From: Lachnospiraceae bacterium
GTDB lineage: Bacteria > Bacillota > Clostridia > Lachnospirales > Lachnospiraceae
Direction of reading: 5' to 3'
DNA: 64,000 nt
NCBI GenBank assembly: GCA_015057865.1
Contig: SVDH01000011.1
Coordinates: 1 to 64,000 of the forward strand
Position numbers and translations under genes: made by a program. The first letter of the stretch is position 1, and every line of letters begins with the position of its first letter. This document shows positions 16,558-26,929 of the stretch, in pieces. Below the pieces are notes generated by a model that saw only the letters and a list, made by a program, of their open reading frames with translations, ran no database searches and was not told where the DNA came from.

Positions 16558-18411
16558 CTATTCTTCTGCAAATTCACTCTCATTTACCACCACATTGTCC
16601 CCAAACAGTGCTTCAAATTCATTGCGGTGAATCTTTTCTTTTTCAATCAGAAGTGCCGCACAGGCATGCAGTACCTTCTCATGCTCCAGAATGATCGCTT
16701 TTGCTTTTGCATAGCATTCATCAATAATGCGTTTCACTTCTGTATCGATCACGGTCGCCGTATGTTCGCCGTATGCTCTCGAATGCGCGAGGTCACGTCC
16801 GATGAATACCTCATTGTCTTCATCAGAGTAATTGATCATACCGACATTTTCCGACATACCGTACTTTGTGACCATGGCTTTCGCGATCTGGGTCGCCTGC
16901 TTGATATCCTGCGATGCGCCGGTCGTTACATCATCAAAGATCAGCTCTTCTGCGATGCGTCCGCCAAATGCAACCATGATATCCTGCAGCATTTTACCCT
17001 TTGTATTAAACATATCGTCCCGCTCCGGAAGCGGCATGGTATATCCTGCAGCGCCAAGTCCTGTCGGAATGATCGAAACACTGTAGACCGGTCCGACATC
17101 CGGAAGCACATGGAACAGGATCGCATGACCTGACTCATGATAAGCCGTGATCCGTTTTTCCTTATCAGAAACCACACGGCTCTTCTTTTCCGTACCGATC
17201 CCGACTTTTACAAATGAACGGCGGATATCATCCTGACGGATAAATGCCCGTTTTTCTCTGGCCGCCAGGATTGCAGCCTCATTCATCAGGTTTTCCAGAT
17301 CCGCGCCGGTAAATCCTGCTGTTGTCTGTGCCACCTGCTTTAAGTCGACATCATCCCCGATCGGTTTGTTTCTGGAATGTACTTTCAGGATCTCTTCCCT
17401 TCCCTTGACATCTGGTCTTCCGACAACGACCTTACGGTCAAACCGTCCCGGACGCAGGATCGCCGGATCGAGAATATCGACACGGTTTGTCGCAGCCATG
17501 ACGATGATGCCTTCATTGACACCAAAACCATCCATCTCAACCAGCAGCTGGTTCAATGTCTGCTCTCTCTCATCGTGTCCGCCGCCAAGGCCCGTGCCTC
17601 TCCGGCGTGCAACTGCATCGATCTCATCGATAAATACAATACATGGTGCGTTTTTCTTCGCATTGTCAAACAGGTCACGGACTCTGGATGCGCCGACACC
17701 GACAAACATCTCAACAAAGTCTGAACCGGAAATGGAAAAGAATGGCACACCTGCTTCTCCGGAAACTGCTTTTGCCAAAAGTGTCTTACCGGTTCCGGGA
17801 GGGCCCTCTAAGAGAACACCTTTCGGGATCCGCGCGCCAAGTTTTGTATAGCGGCTCGGGTCTCTTAGGAAATCGACGATCTCGGCCAGTTCTTCCTTTT
17901 CTTCCTGCAGGCCGGCAACATCACTGAAATTAACCTTGATGTTTTCTCCGGTGGTCATCGTCGCACCGCTCTTGCCGAAGTTCATCATCTTCCCGTTCGC
18001 ACCGCCACCGCCGGCGCCTCTTGTCATCATCACAAAGAATACGATCAGGATGACGATCATGATGATATTCGGCAAAACAGCACTGATAAAGCTTTCTCCA
18101 GGAACATTCCGGAGCGAATATAGATCCGTCTCGCCCTCTTTGTCCAGGTACTCCTGTACTTCGTTTACATCCGAAACGTAAACCTGCTTTCTTTCTCCGT
18201 CTGTGGTCGTAACACGAAGAATACCGGTCGGCACCTCTTCATTCTGGGAGATTACGACCTCTTCGATCTTTTCCGCTTTAACATCGTTTTTAAACTGCTG
18301 ATAGGTATATGTGTCTGCACTCTGCGAATTCCTGTTCATCGCAGAAAAAACTGCCATGAACAGAATGATGATAAAAATATATACCCATAATCCTCTGCTG
18401 GCTCTTCTCAA
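16558..18411 (-). CDS. ftsH: ATP-dependent zinc metalloprotease FtsH
   Basis: 617 residues. An N-terminal membrane segment (about 8-25), a periplasmic-type loop and a second segment (about 112-132: [14 protein letters not shown]) anchor it. The AAA module has Walker A GPPGTGKT and Walker [34 protein letters not shown], and the protease has zinc site HESGH (about residue 420). It degrades misfolded membrane proteins. It starts 4 bases after hpt, the standard Firmicutes order. Confidence 0.97.
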   Translation of the reverse strand: MRRASRGLWVYIFIIILFMAVFSAMNRNSQSADTYTYQQFKNDVKAEKIEEVVISQNEEVPTGILRVTTTDGERKQVYVSDVNEVQEYLDKEGETDLYSLRNVPGESFISAVLPNIIMIVILIVFFVMMTRGAGGGGANGKMMNFGKSGATMTTGENIKVNFSDVAGLQEEKEELAEIVDFLRDPSRYTKLGARIPKGVLLEGPPGTGKTLLAKAVSGEAGVPFFSISGSDFVEMFVGVGASRVRDLFDNAKKNAPCIVFIDEIDAVARRRGTGLGGGHDEREQTLNQLLVEMDGFGVNEGIIVMAATNRVDILDPAILRPGRFDRKVVVGRPDVKGREEILKVHSRNKPIGDDVDLKQVAQTTAGFTGADLENLMNEAAILAAREKRAFIRQDDIRRSFVKVGIGTEKKSRVVSDKEKRITAYHESGHAILFHVLPDVGPVYSVSIIPTGLGAAGYTMPLPERDDMFNTKGKMLQDIMVAFGGRIAEELIFDDVTTGASQDIKQATQIAKAMVTKYGMSENVGMINYSDEDNEVFIGRDLAHSRAYGEHTATVIDTEVKRIIDECYAKAKAIILEHEKVLHACAALLIEKEKIHRNEFEALFGDNVVVNESEFAEE

Positions 18412-18415
18412 TGTA

Positions 18416-18952
18416 CTATTCCTCGTCTTCTAAAAATTCTATAATTCCTATATACGGAAGATTGCGATATCTCTGTGCGTAATCCAGTCCGTATCCTACT
18501 ACAAACTTATCCGGGATCCGATACCCGCAATAGTCGATCGGCACTTCTGCCACACGTCTGTCCGGCTTATCGAGCAATGCGCAGAGCGATACGCTTTTGG
18601 CCCCGCGGCGTTTCAGTTCTTCCAAAAGATAGGACATCGTCCTTCCGGTATCAATGATATCCTCTACTACGAGGACATCCTGTCCGATCACATGGTCATC
18701 GAGATCTTTTTGAACGTTCAGAACACCTGAAGACTCTGTACTGTTCCCGTAGCTGGAAACTGCCATGAAATCCAATTCAACCGGAACCGTCAGACGTTTT
18801 GCCAGTTCACACCCGAAAAAGCAGCCGCCTTTTAAGATAATGACAAACTTAATGGTCTTTCCGGCATAATCACGGCTGATCTGTGCCCCCATTTCCCGTA
18901 TTCTCTTATCAATCTCTTCCTCAGAAATCAACTCTCTGACAGCCTCTGTCAT
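18416..18952 (-). CDS. hpt: Hypoxanthine phosphoribosyltransferase
   Basis: 178 residues. It salvages hypoxanthine/guanine using PRPP; the PRPP-binding loop is VLVVEDIIDTGRT (about residues 95-107). The start at 18952 is chosen because GGAGAGGCGAA precedes it and its ATGA overlaps the tilS stop, giving translational coupling. A longer reading into tilS is unlikely. Confidence 0.95.
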   Translation of the reverse strand: MTEAVRELISEEEIDKRIREMGAQISRDYAGKTIKFVIILKGGCFFGCELAKRLTVPVELDFMAVSSYGNSTESSGVLNVQKDLDDHVIGQDVLVVEDIIDTGRTMSYLLEELKRRGAKSVSLCALLDKPDRRVAEVPIDYCGYRIPDKFVVGYGLDYAQRYRNLPYIGIIEFLEDEE

Positions 18953-20388
18953 TTCGCCTCTCCTTTGGAGTCCGCACATGTTACCGTAAGAACCAGAACA
19001 CGCTTTGTCTCCTTTGTCACCTTATATGCTTCACTGATCCGCCGGCCGATCACCCATACAATATGGCTTCCATCCGCAAGCAAAAGTATCCTGTCACGAT
19101 CCTTTGCCGGGATTTTTTCATTCACCATATAGTCCTGGATGCTCTTATGCCCGCCTTTGCTGTCGATCTGCAGATAATCACCGCGGTTTCGCCCCCGAAT
19201 TTGCAAACCATTTTTTATTTTATCATAATCAAACCATTTCGTATATGGATTTCGCGGGATTTTTTCTTCTTCCCCGTCATATAAAATGATTTCTGCATCG
19301 AATTGATACGCTTTACCGACCAGTGTTCTCCCCGGTATCTTCAGTGATTCATTTTGTGCTACAGGCTTTTCTCCGCTGCAGTCCTCATCCTTTTCAAATC
19401 CTAAGGCGGCACCAGACTGTTTCACGACCCGGATCGCATCATAAGTCCGTTCTGCCACCATACCGTACGGAAGCGAAACCTGTTTCCCGACAGGCTTTTT
19501 TGCCAGATCACAGACACTCCTGACATGCATACGCGTAATGTCTTTTGTCCTGCCGGCCACACGCTGCAATGTTCTGTACACCAGATGCTCAGCTGCCGCC
19601 GGATCCAGTCCGGTCAGTTTTATGACACTCGTCCTGTCGCCGTCTTTTGCATTTTCAAGAGCAGCGGCCGTTTCTCGATCCAGATATTCTCCTGTTTTTC
19701 TTAACAGCTCTGCCGTTTCTGCCATATGCAAAACTGCAGACGGATTGATCTCTTTTAACTTGGGCAGAACCTCCGCGCGGATCAGATTTCTGCTCAATGA
19801 AACATCTGCATTCGTCTCATCCATACACCATGGCTGTCCGTTTTCTGTTAACCATGCTTCAATCTCTTCTCTGGAAACGCACAGAAGCGGCCGGATGATC
19901 CTTCCCCTGACAGGCGGGATCCCTGCAAGCCCCAAAAGCCCGGTCCCTCTTGCCAGATGAAACAGCATCGTCTCTGCATTGTCTTCCATATGATGTGCAA
20001 CTGCGATCCTGTCAGCCTGCTCTTCTTTTGCAATCCGTTCAAACACCTGATACCGAAGTGTTCTGGCCGCTTCTTCTATCCCGGTTCCGGATTGCTTTGC
20101 GTATAATGGCGCATTCACATGTTCGACCAGGCATGTGATCCCTTCTTTTTGACACAGTTTTTCTACAAATGCAGCATCCCGCAGACTGTCCTCTCCCCGG
20201 ATGCCGTGTTCTACATGAACCACCCGAACTGTACAGGGCAGTTCCTGGGACAATTCCTTTAAAACGCGCATCAAAAAAACAGAGTCCGCTCCGCCGGATA
20301 CTGCGGCCAACACATTGTCGCCCGGTTGGATCATCTGATACGTACCGATGTAATCTTTAATTCTCAAAAAAAGGGGATTCTGCATCAT
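18949..20388 (-). CDS. tilS: tRNA(Ile)-lysidine synthase TilS
   Basis: About 479 residues. It attaches lysine to C34 of tRNA-Ile(CAU), an essential step for AUA decoding. The PP-loop SGGADSVFLMRVL (about residue 31) binds ATP, VVHVEHGIRGEDS and AVAHHMEDNAETMLF are family blocks, and the C-terminal TilS domain (about 380-470) follows. The start at the double ATG 20388/20385 is preferred over an upstream in-frame ATG at 20448; the ribosome site is weak for both. It heads the tilS-hpt-ftsH group. Confidence 0.94.
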   Translation of the reverse strand: MMQNPLFLRIKDYIGTYQMIQPGDNVLAAVSGGADSVFLMRVLKELSQELPCTVRVVHVEHGIRGEDSLRDAAFVEKLCQKEGITCLVEHVNAPLYAKQSGTGIEEAARTLRYQVFERIAKEEQADRIAVAHHMEDNAETMLFHLARGTGLLGLAGIPPVRGRIIRPLLCVSREEIEAWLTENGQPWCMDETNADVSLSRNLIRAEVLPKLKEINPSAVLHMAETAELLRKTGEYLDRETAAALENAKDGDRTSVIKLTGLDPAAAEHLVYRTLQRVAGRTKDITRMHVRSVCDLAKKPVGKQVSLPYGMVAERTYDAIRVVKQSGAALGFEKDEDCSGEKPVAQNESLKIPGRTLVGKAYQFDAEIILYDGEEEKIPRNPYTKWFDYDKIKNGLQIRGRNRGDYLQIDSKGGHKSIQDYMVNEKIPAKDRDRILLLADGSHIVWVIGRRISEAYKVTKETKRVLVLTVTCADSKGEAK

Positions 20389-20511
20389 TTCTTTCTCTGA
20401 AACTCTTTTCGTTTTAATTTCACCAGATAAACAAACACCCCCGCTCATCTCCCGGAATCCGGCAGAAAAGTGAGGGTCTTAAACTGTGCTTGGATACTGT
20501 GCCGCACATGA

Positions 20512-20880
20512 TTACTCTTCTTTAAAAATGATCTCGTCATCATAAGCCATTCCAAGCTTTGACTTTGCCGTATCTTCAACATACTCGTCTGTGTTGACAT
20601 ACTCCTGCTTTGCTTCAAGCTGCTTTGTCCTCTGCTCCTCGGCTTTCAGTTCATTTTTCAACTGCTTTTCTTTGGCAATATATGCATCATTCTGCGCATC
20701 GAGACGAACGATCTGCACAGAAAGAATAGCGATCAGAACGATCACCATACATGTGATACCAATCCGTGCCTTCCGATTCCTGGGATTGCGGACCTTTTTG
20801 GTAGCTGTTTTTTTTCTTTCATTTAAATCCAGTGTTGATTTCTTATTTTTTCTCACACCTGACTCCTTCGGCAGATCCAT
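20512..20880 (-). CDS. divIC: Septum formation initiator, DivIC/FtsB-like
   Basis: 122 residues. A basic cytoplasmic N-terminus (about 1-38), one membrane segment (IGITCMVIVLIAILSVQIV, about 40-58) and a coiled coil (about 60-95) precede the conserved tail YVEDTAKSKLGMAYDDEIIF. It takes part in the divisome with FtsL and DivIB. It lies directly between rqcP and tilS, without the yabP/yabQ sporulation genes that spore-formers carry at this place. Confidence 0.9.
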   Translation of the reverse strand: MDLPKESGVRKNKKSTLDLNERKKTATKKVRNPRNRKARIGITCMVIVLIAILSVQIVRLDAQNDAYIAKEKQLKNELKAEEQRTKQLEAKQEYVNTDEYVEDTAKSKLGMAYDDEIIFKEE

Positions 20881-20948
20881 TACATCCTGTGATCCATTGC
20901 CAGACTCTCTCTATTATTATCATATCTAAAGAGACCCCTGATTGCAAC

Positions 20949-21188
20949 CTAGAGATATCGAAACATCTCTGCTGCTTCTTCCTTTTTTGTGGTCTCTGCA
21001 ATCTTTAAGATCTCTGCTTTTACAGAGCGGTTTCCAAATGTGATCTCAAGCACATCTCCCGCTTTCACCTGCTGTGATGCTTTCGCAACCTTTCCATTCA
21101 CACTGATCCGTCCCGCATCACATGCTTCGTTTGCCACTGTTCGCCGCTTGATCAGTCGCGAGACCTTCAGATATTTATCAAGCCTCAT
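20949..21188 (-). CDS. rqcP: RqcP (YabO), S4-domain ribosome quality-control factor
   Basis: 80 residues, nearly all S4 RNA-binding domain (MRLDKYLKVSRLIKRRTVANEAC, GRISVNGKVAK). RqcP works with RqcH to add alanine tails to stalled peptides on 50S subunits. The start at 21188 is set by AGGAGGGAAC just upstream. It is in the conserved hup-rqcP-divIC order. Confidence 0.92.
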   Translation of the reverse strand: MRLDKYLKVSRLIKRRTVANEACDAGRISVNGKVAKASQQVKAGDVLEITFGNRSVKAEILKIAETTKKEEAAEMFRYL

Positions 21189-21220
21189 GTTCCCTCCTGA
21201 ATCAGCTTTATCACAGATAT

Positions 21221-21263
21221 GAAACAGCATCCCTGTGAATTCACAGGGATGCCGGTTTGTTTC
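21221..21263. terminator. Perfect 26-bp palindrome between hup and rqcP
   Basis: GCATCCCTGTGAA and its exact complement abut at 21227-21252 (13-bp arms, no spacer), extended by GAAACA/TGTTTC outside after a small bulge. It lies between the hup stop and the rqcP start. The T-tract is weak, so it could be an attenuator, an RNA-processing site, or a terminator that sets hup above rqcP. Confidence 0.55.
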
Positions 21264-21279
21264 ATCTGTCAGAACAAAT

Positions 21280-21555
21280 TTACTGATTTACGATATCCTT
21301 CAGAGCCTTACCAGCTTTGAACTTCGGTGCTTTCGAAGCCGGGATCTTGATCTCTTTCTTAGTCTGCGGATTTCTACCTGTTCTTGCTGCTCTCTCAGTA
21401 ACTTCAAATGTTCCAAATCCTACCAGCTGAACTTTATCACCCTTCTTAAGTGTATCTGCTACGATGTCAGTAAATGCAGCCAGTGCTTTCTCTGCATCTT
21501 TTTTCTGCAGGCCAGCCTGCTCAGCAATCTGTGCAACTAATTCTGATTTGTTCAT
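21280..21555 (-). CDS. hup: HU family DNA-binding protein
   Basis: 91 residues, the usual length. It shows [47 protein letters not shown] (beta arm) and the C-terminal [13 protein letters not shown]. It is a nucleoid protein that bends DNA. It has its own strong promoter and a good ribosome site (TAGGAGGAAAG). Confidence 0.97.
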   Translation of the reverse strand: MNKSELVAQIAEQAGLQKKDAEKALAAFTDIVADTLKKGDKVQLVGFGTFEVTERAARTGRNPQTKKEIKIPASKAPKFKAGKALKDIVNQ

Positions 21556-21613
21556 TCTTCTTTCCTCCTACCCCGTCCAATTCACGGGTTCTTATGATAC
21601 TATACATCTTTAA

Positions 21614-21642
21614 TTTATACTGGATTTTTCCAGTAATGTCAA
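21614..21642 (-). promoter_or_regulatory. hup promoter with palindrome in the spacer
   Basis: Minus-strand TTGACA (21642-21637), 17-bp spacer, TATAAA (21619-21614). The spacer contains TACTGGA-AAAA-TCCAGTA (21635-21618, 7-bp arms), placed to act as an operator. Confidence 0.75.
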
Positions 21643-21676
21643 GGATTTCAGTATGTGTTTCACATAAAACACATCA

Positions 21677-23410
21677 TTACATCATCGCTTCAACGATTCC
21701 CTTTACAGCCGCGCCAAGATTCTCTGCCTTTGCAGCTGCATCCGCAGCGGATGTTCCAACGATACCAAAATAGAATTTCAGTTTCGGTTCTGTGCCGGAC
21801 GGTCTGAAGCATACCCATGCCGCATCCGGCAGATCACAATAGAGCACGTTTGCGGACGGCAGACCGGTCGGCTTTGTTTCTCCCGTTCTGTTATCTACAA
21901 TGGTTCCCTTTTTGTAGTCCCGTAATGACAGTACCTCAAGACCACCGATCTCTTTTGGCGGATCTTTCCGCAGTTCTTCCATGATCGACTGGATCTTTTC
22001 GATTCCTTCTTTTCCTTTCAGGGTAATGGATGTTACCTCGTCATGATACCAGCCATACTTATCATACAGCTCTACCATCGCATCCCAGAGGGTCTTGCCC
22101 TGTGCTTTGTACCAGGCAGCCGCTTCGCAAAGCACCATCGATGCCGCAACCGCATCCTTATCTCTGGCATAGGTTCCCGGAAGGCATCCGTAGCTTTCCT
22201 CCATACCGAAAAGATAGGTGCCGGTTCCTTCTGTTTCAAATTCAAGCATCTTGCGGCCAATGAATTTAAAGCCTGTCAGAACCTCACAAAGTGCTACGCC
22301 GTAATCTGCTGCGATCGCATCTGCCAGGTTCGTGCTTACGATCGATTTAATAAACGCGCCGTCTTCCGGCAGTCCGTAAAGTGCTTTTCTCTGTGCGATC
22401 TCATATGCACCGATCAGGCATCCTGACATATTTCCTGTCAGTGCATGATAGCTGCCATCGGACCCGTCTTTTACATAAACGCCGAGACGGTCCGCGTCCG
22501 GATCAGTAGCAAGAACCAGATCTGCATCTTTTTCCTTTGCAAGTGCAAGCGCCAGTTCAAATGCATCTGCCGCTTCCGGGTTTGGATAGCTGACGGTCGG
22601 GAAGTCCCCGTTGGGTTCTTCCTGCTCCGGCACAATAAAGACCTGTTTGAATCCCAGCTCGTTTAAAATCCGGCGTACCGGCTTATTTCCCGTTCCATGC
22701 AGCGGTGTATAAACGATACGGAGATGGTCTGCCTGTGATGCGATCGTCTCCGGATGAAGCACAACCTTCTTCAGTTCTGCCATATACAGATCATCAATGT
22801 CTTCCCCGATGATCTTCAAAAGACCTGCTGCGATCGCTTCATCATAATCCATGGTCTTAACAGTCGTGAAATCTGTTACCGCACGAACCTGATCCATGAT
22901 CCCGCTATCATGCGGCGGCGTGATCTGTGCGCCGTCTTCCCAGTAAACCTTGTATCCGTTGTATTCCGCCGGATTGTGGCTTGCTGTGATCACGACACCT
23001 GCCGTACAGCCAAGTGTCCGGACCGTAAAGGAAAGCTCCGGTACCGGGCGAAGTGAATCAAACATGTACGCTTTCACGCCGTTTGCAGCCAGACAGAGGG
23101 CTGTTTCTCTTGCAAATTCCGGTGACATGTTTCTGGAATCATATGCAATGGCAACGCCCTTGTCCTGAACGCCGAGAGAGCAAATGTAATTTGCCAGTCC
23201 CTGCGTCGCTTTTCTAACGGTATAGATATTCATGCGGTTCATACCGGCGCCGATCACACCACGCAGACCTGCTGTACCGAATTCCAGTTCCATGTAAAAC
23301 CGGTCTTCGATCTCTTTTTCATCCCCCGCGATCGCACGAAGCTCTTCTTTTGTTGCTTCGTCAAAATACGGATTCTCAAGCCATTCATTGTAAGATTCTT
23401 TGTAGTTCAT
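21677..23410 (-). CDS. pgcA: Phosphoglucomutase / phosphomannomutase
   Basis: 577 residues, the alpha-D-phosphohexomutase four-domain family of Firmicutes type. The phosphoserine loop is TASHNPAEYNGYK (about residue 142), the metal loop DPDADRLGV (about 305), and the phosphate-binding loop RPSGTEPKLKFY near the C-terminus. It interconverts glucose-1-P and glucose-6-P and thereby feeds the glgC/glgD glycogen pathway and UDP-glucose synthesis. It stands alone between hup and cca. A hairpin ATGTGTTT/AAACACAT follows its stop codon. Confidence 0.95.
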   Translation of the reverse strand: MNYKESYNEWLENPYFDEATKEELRAIAGDEKEIEDRFYMELEFGTAGLRGVIGAGMNRMNIYTVRKATQGLANYICSLGVQDKGVAIAYDSRNMSPEFARETALCLAANGVKAYMFDSLRPVPELSFTVRTLGCTAGVVITASHNPAEYNGYKVYWEDGAQITPPHDSGIMDQVRAVTDFTTVKTMDYDEAIAAGLLKIIGEDIDDLYMAELKKVVLHPETIASQADHLRIVYTPLHGTGNKPVRRILNELGFKQVFIVPEQEEPNGDFPTVSYPNPEAADAFELALALAKEKDADLVLATDPDADRLGVYVKDGSDGSYHALTGNMSGCLIGAYEIAQRKALYGLPEDGAFIKSIVSTNLADAIAADYGVALCEVLTGFKFIGRKMLEFETEGTGTYLFGMEESYGCLPGTYARDKDAVAASMVLCEAAAWYKAQGKTLWDAMVELYDKYGWYHDEVTSITLKGKEGIEKIQSIMEELRKDPPKEIGGLEVLSLRDYKKGTIVDNRTGETKPTGLPSANVLYCDLPDAAWVCFRPSGTEPKLKFYFGIVGTSAADAAAKAENLGAAVKGIVEAMM

Positions 23411-23486
23411 AACTATCCCTCCAGTTACAAAGCCTTGTACATTATGTTCCGTTCTTTTTGATCTGTGTCATACCGGACACAGTTAT

Positions 23487-24869
23487 TTACAAATCATCTT
23501 TTTGATACTTTTCCAGATGTCCAAGCAGATATTCCCTGTTGTTTCGCTCCGGCTCATCGAGCACATCTTCCAGCATTGCATGCAGAATCTGTCCGATCTC
23601 AGGTCCGGACGGGATCCCCTGCGCGATCAGATCAGAACCATCGACCGCAAGATCTTTGATGGAAAGACACTGCTTCTTTAATAGCACTTCTTTCCAGAGC
23701 CGCTCATATCCGTCGACCCGGGCAAGCTTTTCACTGCGCATATAAGCACTTTGCGCCAGGATATCAGCCCGCATCACTGCAAACAGATCCGGATACACAT
23801 CTTCCCCGTTTCGACTGATTGCCCTTCTGACCGTCCGCAGCTGCTTTTGATCGGATCCGTTCTCTTCCAAACGGAAAACCCGTTCGTCATGCAGGCGAAC
23901 CAGATTGACAACGCGTCTGGTCGTGTCATTATCAAATTTCAGACGGCGCAGGATCTTTTTCGTCATCTCTGCACCGATCTGCGGATGTCCGTGAAAATGA
24001 TCCTCACCGTTTTCATCCGTTGTCCTGCAGAGCGGTTTCGCGATGTCGTGAAACAGCATCGCCAGGCGAAGCACCTTATCGGAACGTACGTGGCGTAATG
24101 ATTCGATCGTATGCTCGCCCACGTTTTCTCCGTGATGTCTGGAATTCTGCGGCGTTTTCATCAGTGCCGAAAACTCCGGCAAAAATACATCTGTCAGGCC
24201 ACATTGATAAAGTGTTTCCATCTTTTCAGGATGATCCGAGACCAGCAGCTTGACAAGCTCCGTCTGGATCCGTTCCGCACTGATCATCGACAGGCGCGGT
24301 GCAAGCGCTTTGATCTGGGCCAGCGTATCAGGAACGACAGAGAATCCCAGCTGTGCGGCAAATCTGACTGCACGCATCATTCGGAGCGCATCTTCCGTAA
24401 ACCGTTCTTTTGCCTCACCCACACAACGGATCTGTCTGTTTTTCAGATCTGACAGTCCGTCAAAGCAATCGACCAGGCCAACCGTCTCATTATATGCCAT
24501 GGCGTTGATTGCAAAATCCCTGCGCTTGAGATCTTCCCGGAGGCTTGGCGTAAAGGTAACGTCTTTGGGATGTCTTGCGTCTTCATAGACTCCGTCGATC
24601 CGAAATGTCGTTACTTCATAGGTATCCCAGCTGTCTTTTCCCGCACGGAACAAAACAGTTACTGTCCCATGCTGAAGTCCCGTATCGATCGTTCTCGCGA
24701 AAAGGCCTTTCACCTGTTCGGGCAAAGCCGAGGTCGTGATATCCCAGTCGTCCGGCTCCCGCCCCAAAAGCGCGTCCCGCACACAGCCCCCCACTGCATA
24801 TGCTTCAAATCCGGCATCCTGCAGTGTATGAATGATCTTTTTGACATTTTCAGGCAGCTTTAAAACCAT
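23487..24869 (-). CDS. cca: CCA tRNA nucleotidyltransferase with HD domain
   Basis: About 460 residues. The head domain has VGGCVRDALLGREPDDWDIT with the DxD metal site; the tRNA-binding region follows (RRDFAINAMAYN, RFTEDALRMMRAVRFAAQLGF). A C-terminal HD domain (HGENVGEHTIESLRH, LAMLFHDIAKP) is present as in bacterial type CCA enzymes with phosphohydrolase activity. It adds or repairs the 3' CCA of tRNAs. The start at 24869 is 2 bases after the proS stop, so it is coupled to proS; a longer reading would overlap proS. Confidence 0.93.
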   Translation of the reverse strand: MVLKLPENVKKIIHTLQDAGFEAYAVGGCVRDALLGREPDDWDITTSALPEQVKGLFARTIDTGLQHGTVTVLFRAGKDSWDTYEVTTFRIDGVYEDARHPKDVTFTPSLREDLKRRDFAINAMAYNETVGLVDCFDGLSDLKNRQIRCVGEAKERFTEDALRMMRAVRFAAQLGFSVVPDTLAQIKALAPRLSMISAERIQTELVKLLVSDHPEKMETLYQCGLTDVFLPEFSALMKTPQNSRHHGENVGEHTIESLRHVRSDKVLRLAMLFHDIAKPLCRTTDENGEDHFHGHPQIGAEMTKKILRRLKFDNDTTRRVVNLVRLHDERVFRLEENGSDQKQLRTVRRAISRNGEDVYPDLFAVMRADILAQSAYMRSEKLARVDGYERLWKEVLLKKQCLSIKDLAVDGSDLIAQGIPSGPEIGQILHAMLEDVLDEPERNNREYLLGHLEKYQKDDL

Positions 24870-24871
24870 AT

Positions 24872-26311
24872 TTAATATGCACGTCCCCAATATACCAGCT
24901 TCTTCGCCGGCTTGCCGCAGCAGACACAAACATCTGAGATCTGTTCCTGATCATGGAACGGCATGCAGCGGGAGGTAGCGCCTGTTTCTTCCTTAATCTG
25001 ATCTTCACAGGCCTGATCGCCGCACCACATTCCACGGATGAATCCCGGTTTGCTTTCTACTGTCTCTTTAAATGTCTCGTAATCTGTCGCATCCCAGATG
25101 TGCGCATCACGATGTGCTTTTGCACGTTCAAACATATCCTTCTGGATGGTCTCAAGCAGTTTTGGAACAACTGTCTCGATCTCATCGAGTGATACAAATG
25201 TCTTTTCTCTGGTATCACGGCGAACCAGTACGCACTGGTTCTTCTCAATATCTTTCGGTCCAAGCTCGAGGCGGATCGGGATACCGCGCATCTCCTGCTC
25301 GGAGAATTTCCAGCCCGGGCTCTTGTCACTGTCATCGATCCGTACGGAGCAGACCTTGCTCAGACGATCCTTTACTTCAACGGCTTTGTCAAGCACGCCT
25401 TCCGCATCCTGACGGATCGGGATCACCATCAGCTGAACCGGTGCGATTTTCGGCGGCAGGACCAGTCCGGAATCATCACCATGTACCATGATCAGTGCAC
25501 CGATCAGGCGTGTCGTGGAACCCCAGGATGTCTGGTGAACATATTTCAGGGTGTTATCTTTATCAGTAAATGTAACATCATAAGCTTTAGCAAATCCGTC
25601 ACCGAAGTTGTGACTCGTACCCGACTGTAATGCTTTGCCGTCATGCATCAATGCTTCGATCGTATAGGTCGACTTAGCGCCGGCAAACTTTTCTTTTTCT
25701 GTCTTCTGCCCACGGATGACAGGCATCGCCAGTACTTCTTCACAGAAGTCAGCATATACGTTCAGCATCTGGACCGTTCTCTCTTCTGCTTCCTCTGCTG
25801 TCGCATGTGCCGTATGACCCTCCTGCCACAGGAATTCACGGGAACGCAGGAACGGTCTGGTCTCCTTCTCCCAACGGACCACGTTACACCACTGATTGTA
25901 CACACGTGGCAGATCACGATAGGACTGAATATCATCTTTGTAAAAATCGCAGAACAGAGTCTCTGATGTCGGACGGACGCACAGACGCTCCTGCAGCGGG
26001 CTCATTCCGCCATGTGTCACCCATGCCACCTCAGGCGCAAATCCTTCGACATGATCCTTTTCTTTCTGCAGCAGACTCTCCGGGATAAAAAGCGGCAGAT
26101 ATACATTCTCTACTCCAGTCTCCTTAAACCGGCGGTCCATCTCACGCTGGATATTCTCCCAGATCGCAAAGCCGGCCGGCTTGATGATCATACATCCTTT
26201 GATACTGGAATAGGCAATGAGCTCTGCCTTCTTCACAACATCCGTATACCATTGTGCAAAATCTTCTTCCATTGAAGTGATCGCTTCTACAAGTTTCTTT
26301 TCTTTCGCCAT
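24872..26311 (-). CDS. proS: Prolyl-tRNA synthetase (short, archaeal/eukaryote-like type)
   Basis: About 479 residues, a class II synthetase without the editing domain inserted in the long bacterial form. Motif 2 region [26 protein letters not shown] and the C-terminal zinc-like cysteine region ([30 protein letters not shown]) are typical of the short type found in Clostridia. The start at 26311 is preceded by AGGAG 12 bases upstream; an ATG four codons earlier overlaps that site. It forms an operon with cca. Confidence 0.94.
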   Translation of the reverse strand: MAKEKKLVEAITSMEEDFAQWYTDVVKKAELIAYSSIKGCMIIKPAGFAIWENIQREMDRRFKETGVENVYLPLFIPESLLQKEKDHVEGFAPEVAWVTHGGMSPLQERLCVRPTSETLFCDFYKDDIQSYRDLPRVYNQWCNVVRWEKETRPFLRSREFLWQEGHTAHATAEEAEERTVQMLNVYADFCEEVLAMPVIRGQKTEKEKFAGAKSTYTIEALMHDGKALQSGTSHNFGDGFAKAYDVTFTDKDNTLKYVHQTSWGSTTRLIGALIMVHGDDSGLVLPPKIAPVQLMVIPIRQDAEGVLDKAVEVKDRLSKVCSVRIDDSDKSPGWKFSEQEMRGIPIRLELGPKDIEKNQCVLVRRDTREKTFVSLDEIETVVPKLLETIQKDMFERAKAHRDAHIWDATDYETFKETVESKPGFIRGMWCGDQACEDQIKEETGATSRCMPFHDQEQISDVCVCCGKPAKKLVYWGRAY

Positions 26312-26461
26312 AATATTATACATCTCCTGTTATTAGTATATACAGAGATATTATCGCACATTCCGGAGGTTTTTTCCATGGTTTTCTTGGGATTTGCATT
26401 TCCCGTCCCGGTATATTACATTATAGGCAACTTACTTTTAACATATGCGAGGAGAAATCAC

Positions 26462-26929
26462 ATGTTCCGAAAAATGAGACGTTTCAAACAACAGCTTCCC
26501 GAAGAAGAGTGCCTCGATATCTTAGAAAAAGCACCGCGCGGTGTCCTCGCAGTGCTTGGTGATGAAGGATATCCTTACACGGTGCCCTTGAACTTTGTTT
26601 ATCACGAAGGCAGGCTTTACTTTCACACTGCCTTTGAAGGACATAAGATCGACGCGATCAAAAACTATGACAAGGCATCCTTTTGTGTATTATATGAAGG
26701 GTATCAGAATCCCGGTGAATGGTGGTATTACTTCAAGAGCGTGATCGCCTTTGGGAAGGTTCGCATCATGGAAGACCGTGATGAGATCAATGAAAAGTTA
26801 CGACTTCTTGCTATGAAATATATGCCTGCAGAAGAGATCGAGTCCGATATGGCAAAAAACGCGCACCGCGCCGGCATGATCGAGCTGTCCATCGAGCATG
26901 TCACCGGCAAGCGTGTCGAGGAGAAATGA
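26462..26929 (+). CDS. Pyridoxamine 5'-phosphate oxidase family protein (NimA-like)
   Basis: 155 residues, a split-barrel flavin-binding protein. It shows RGVLAVLGDEGYPYTVPLNFVY and LYFHTAFEGHKIDAI, as in the FMN-binding PPOX-like family that includes NimA 5-nitroimidazole reductases. The actual substrate is unknown. The start at 26462 follows GCGAGGAG; the in-frame upstream extension to 26378 is hydrophobic and lies over the promoter region. Its TGA stop is formed inside the left end of the palindromic repeat at 26926-26998. Confidence 0.85.
   Translation: MFRKMRRFKQQLPEEECLDILEKAPRGVLAVLGDEGYPYTVPLNFVYHEGRLYFHTAFEGHKIDAIKNYDKASFCVLYEGYQNPGEWWYYFKSVIAFGKVRIMEDRDEINEKLRLLAMKYMPAEEIESDMAKNAHRAGMIELSIEHVTGKRVEEK

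Noticed and set aside
15901..17133. 410-codon plus-strand open frame across the amylase and ftsH genes
   Set aside because: It spans two confidently identified genes on the opposite strand and encodes no recognisable motif.
26378..26461. N-terminal extension of the PPOX-like protein
   Set aside because: It covers a promoter-like stretch and has no homology-like features; GCGAGGAG precedes the internal ATG at 26462.
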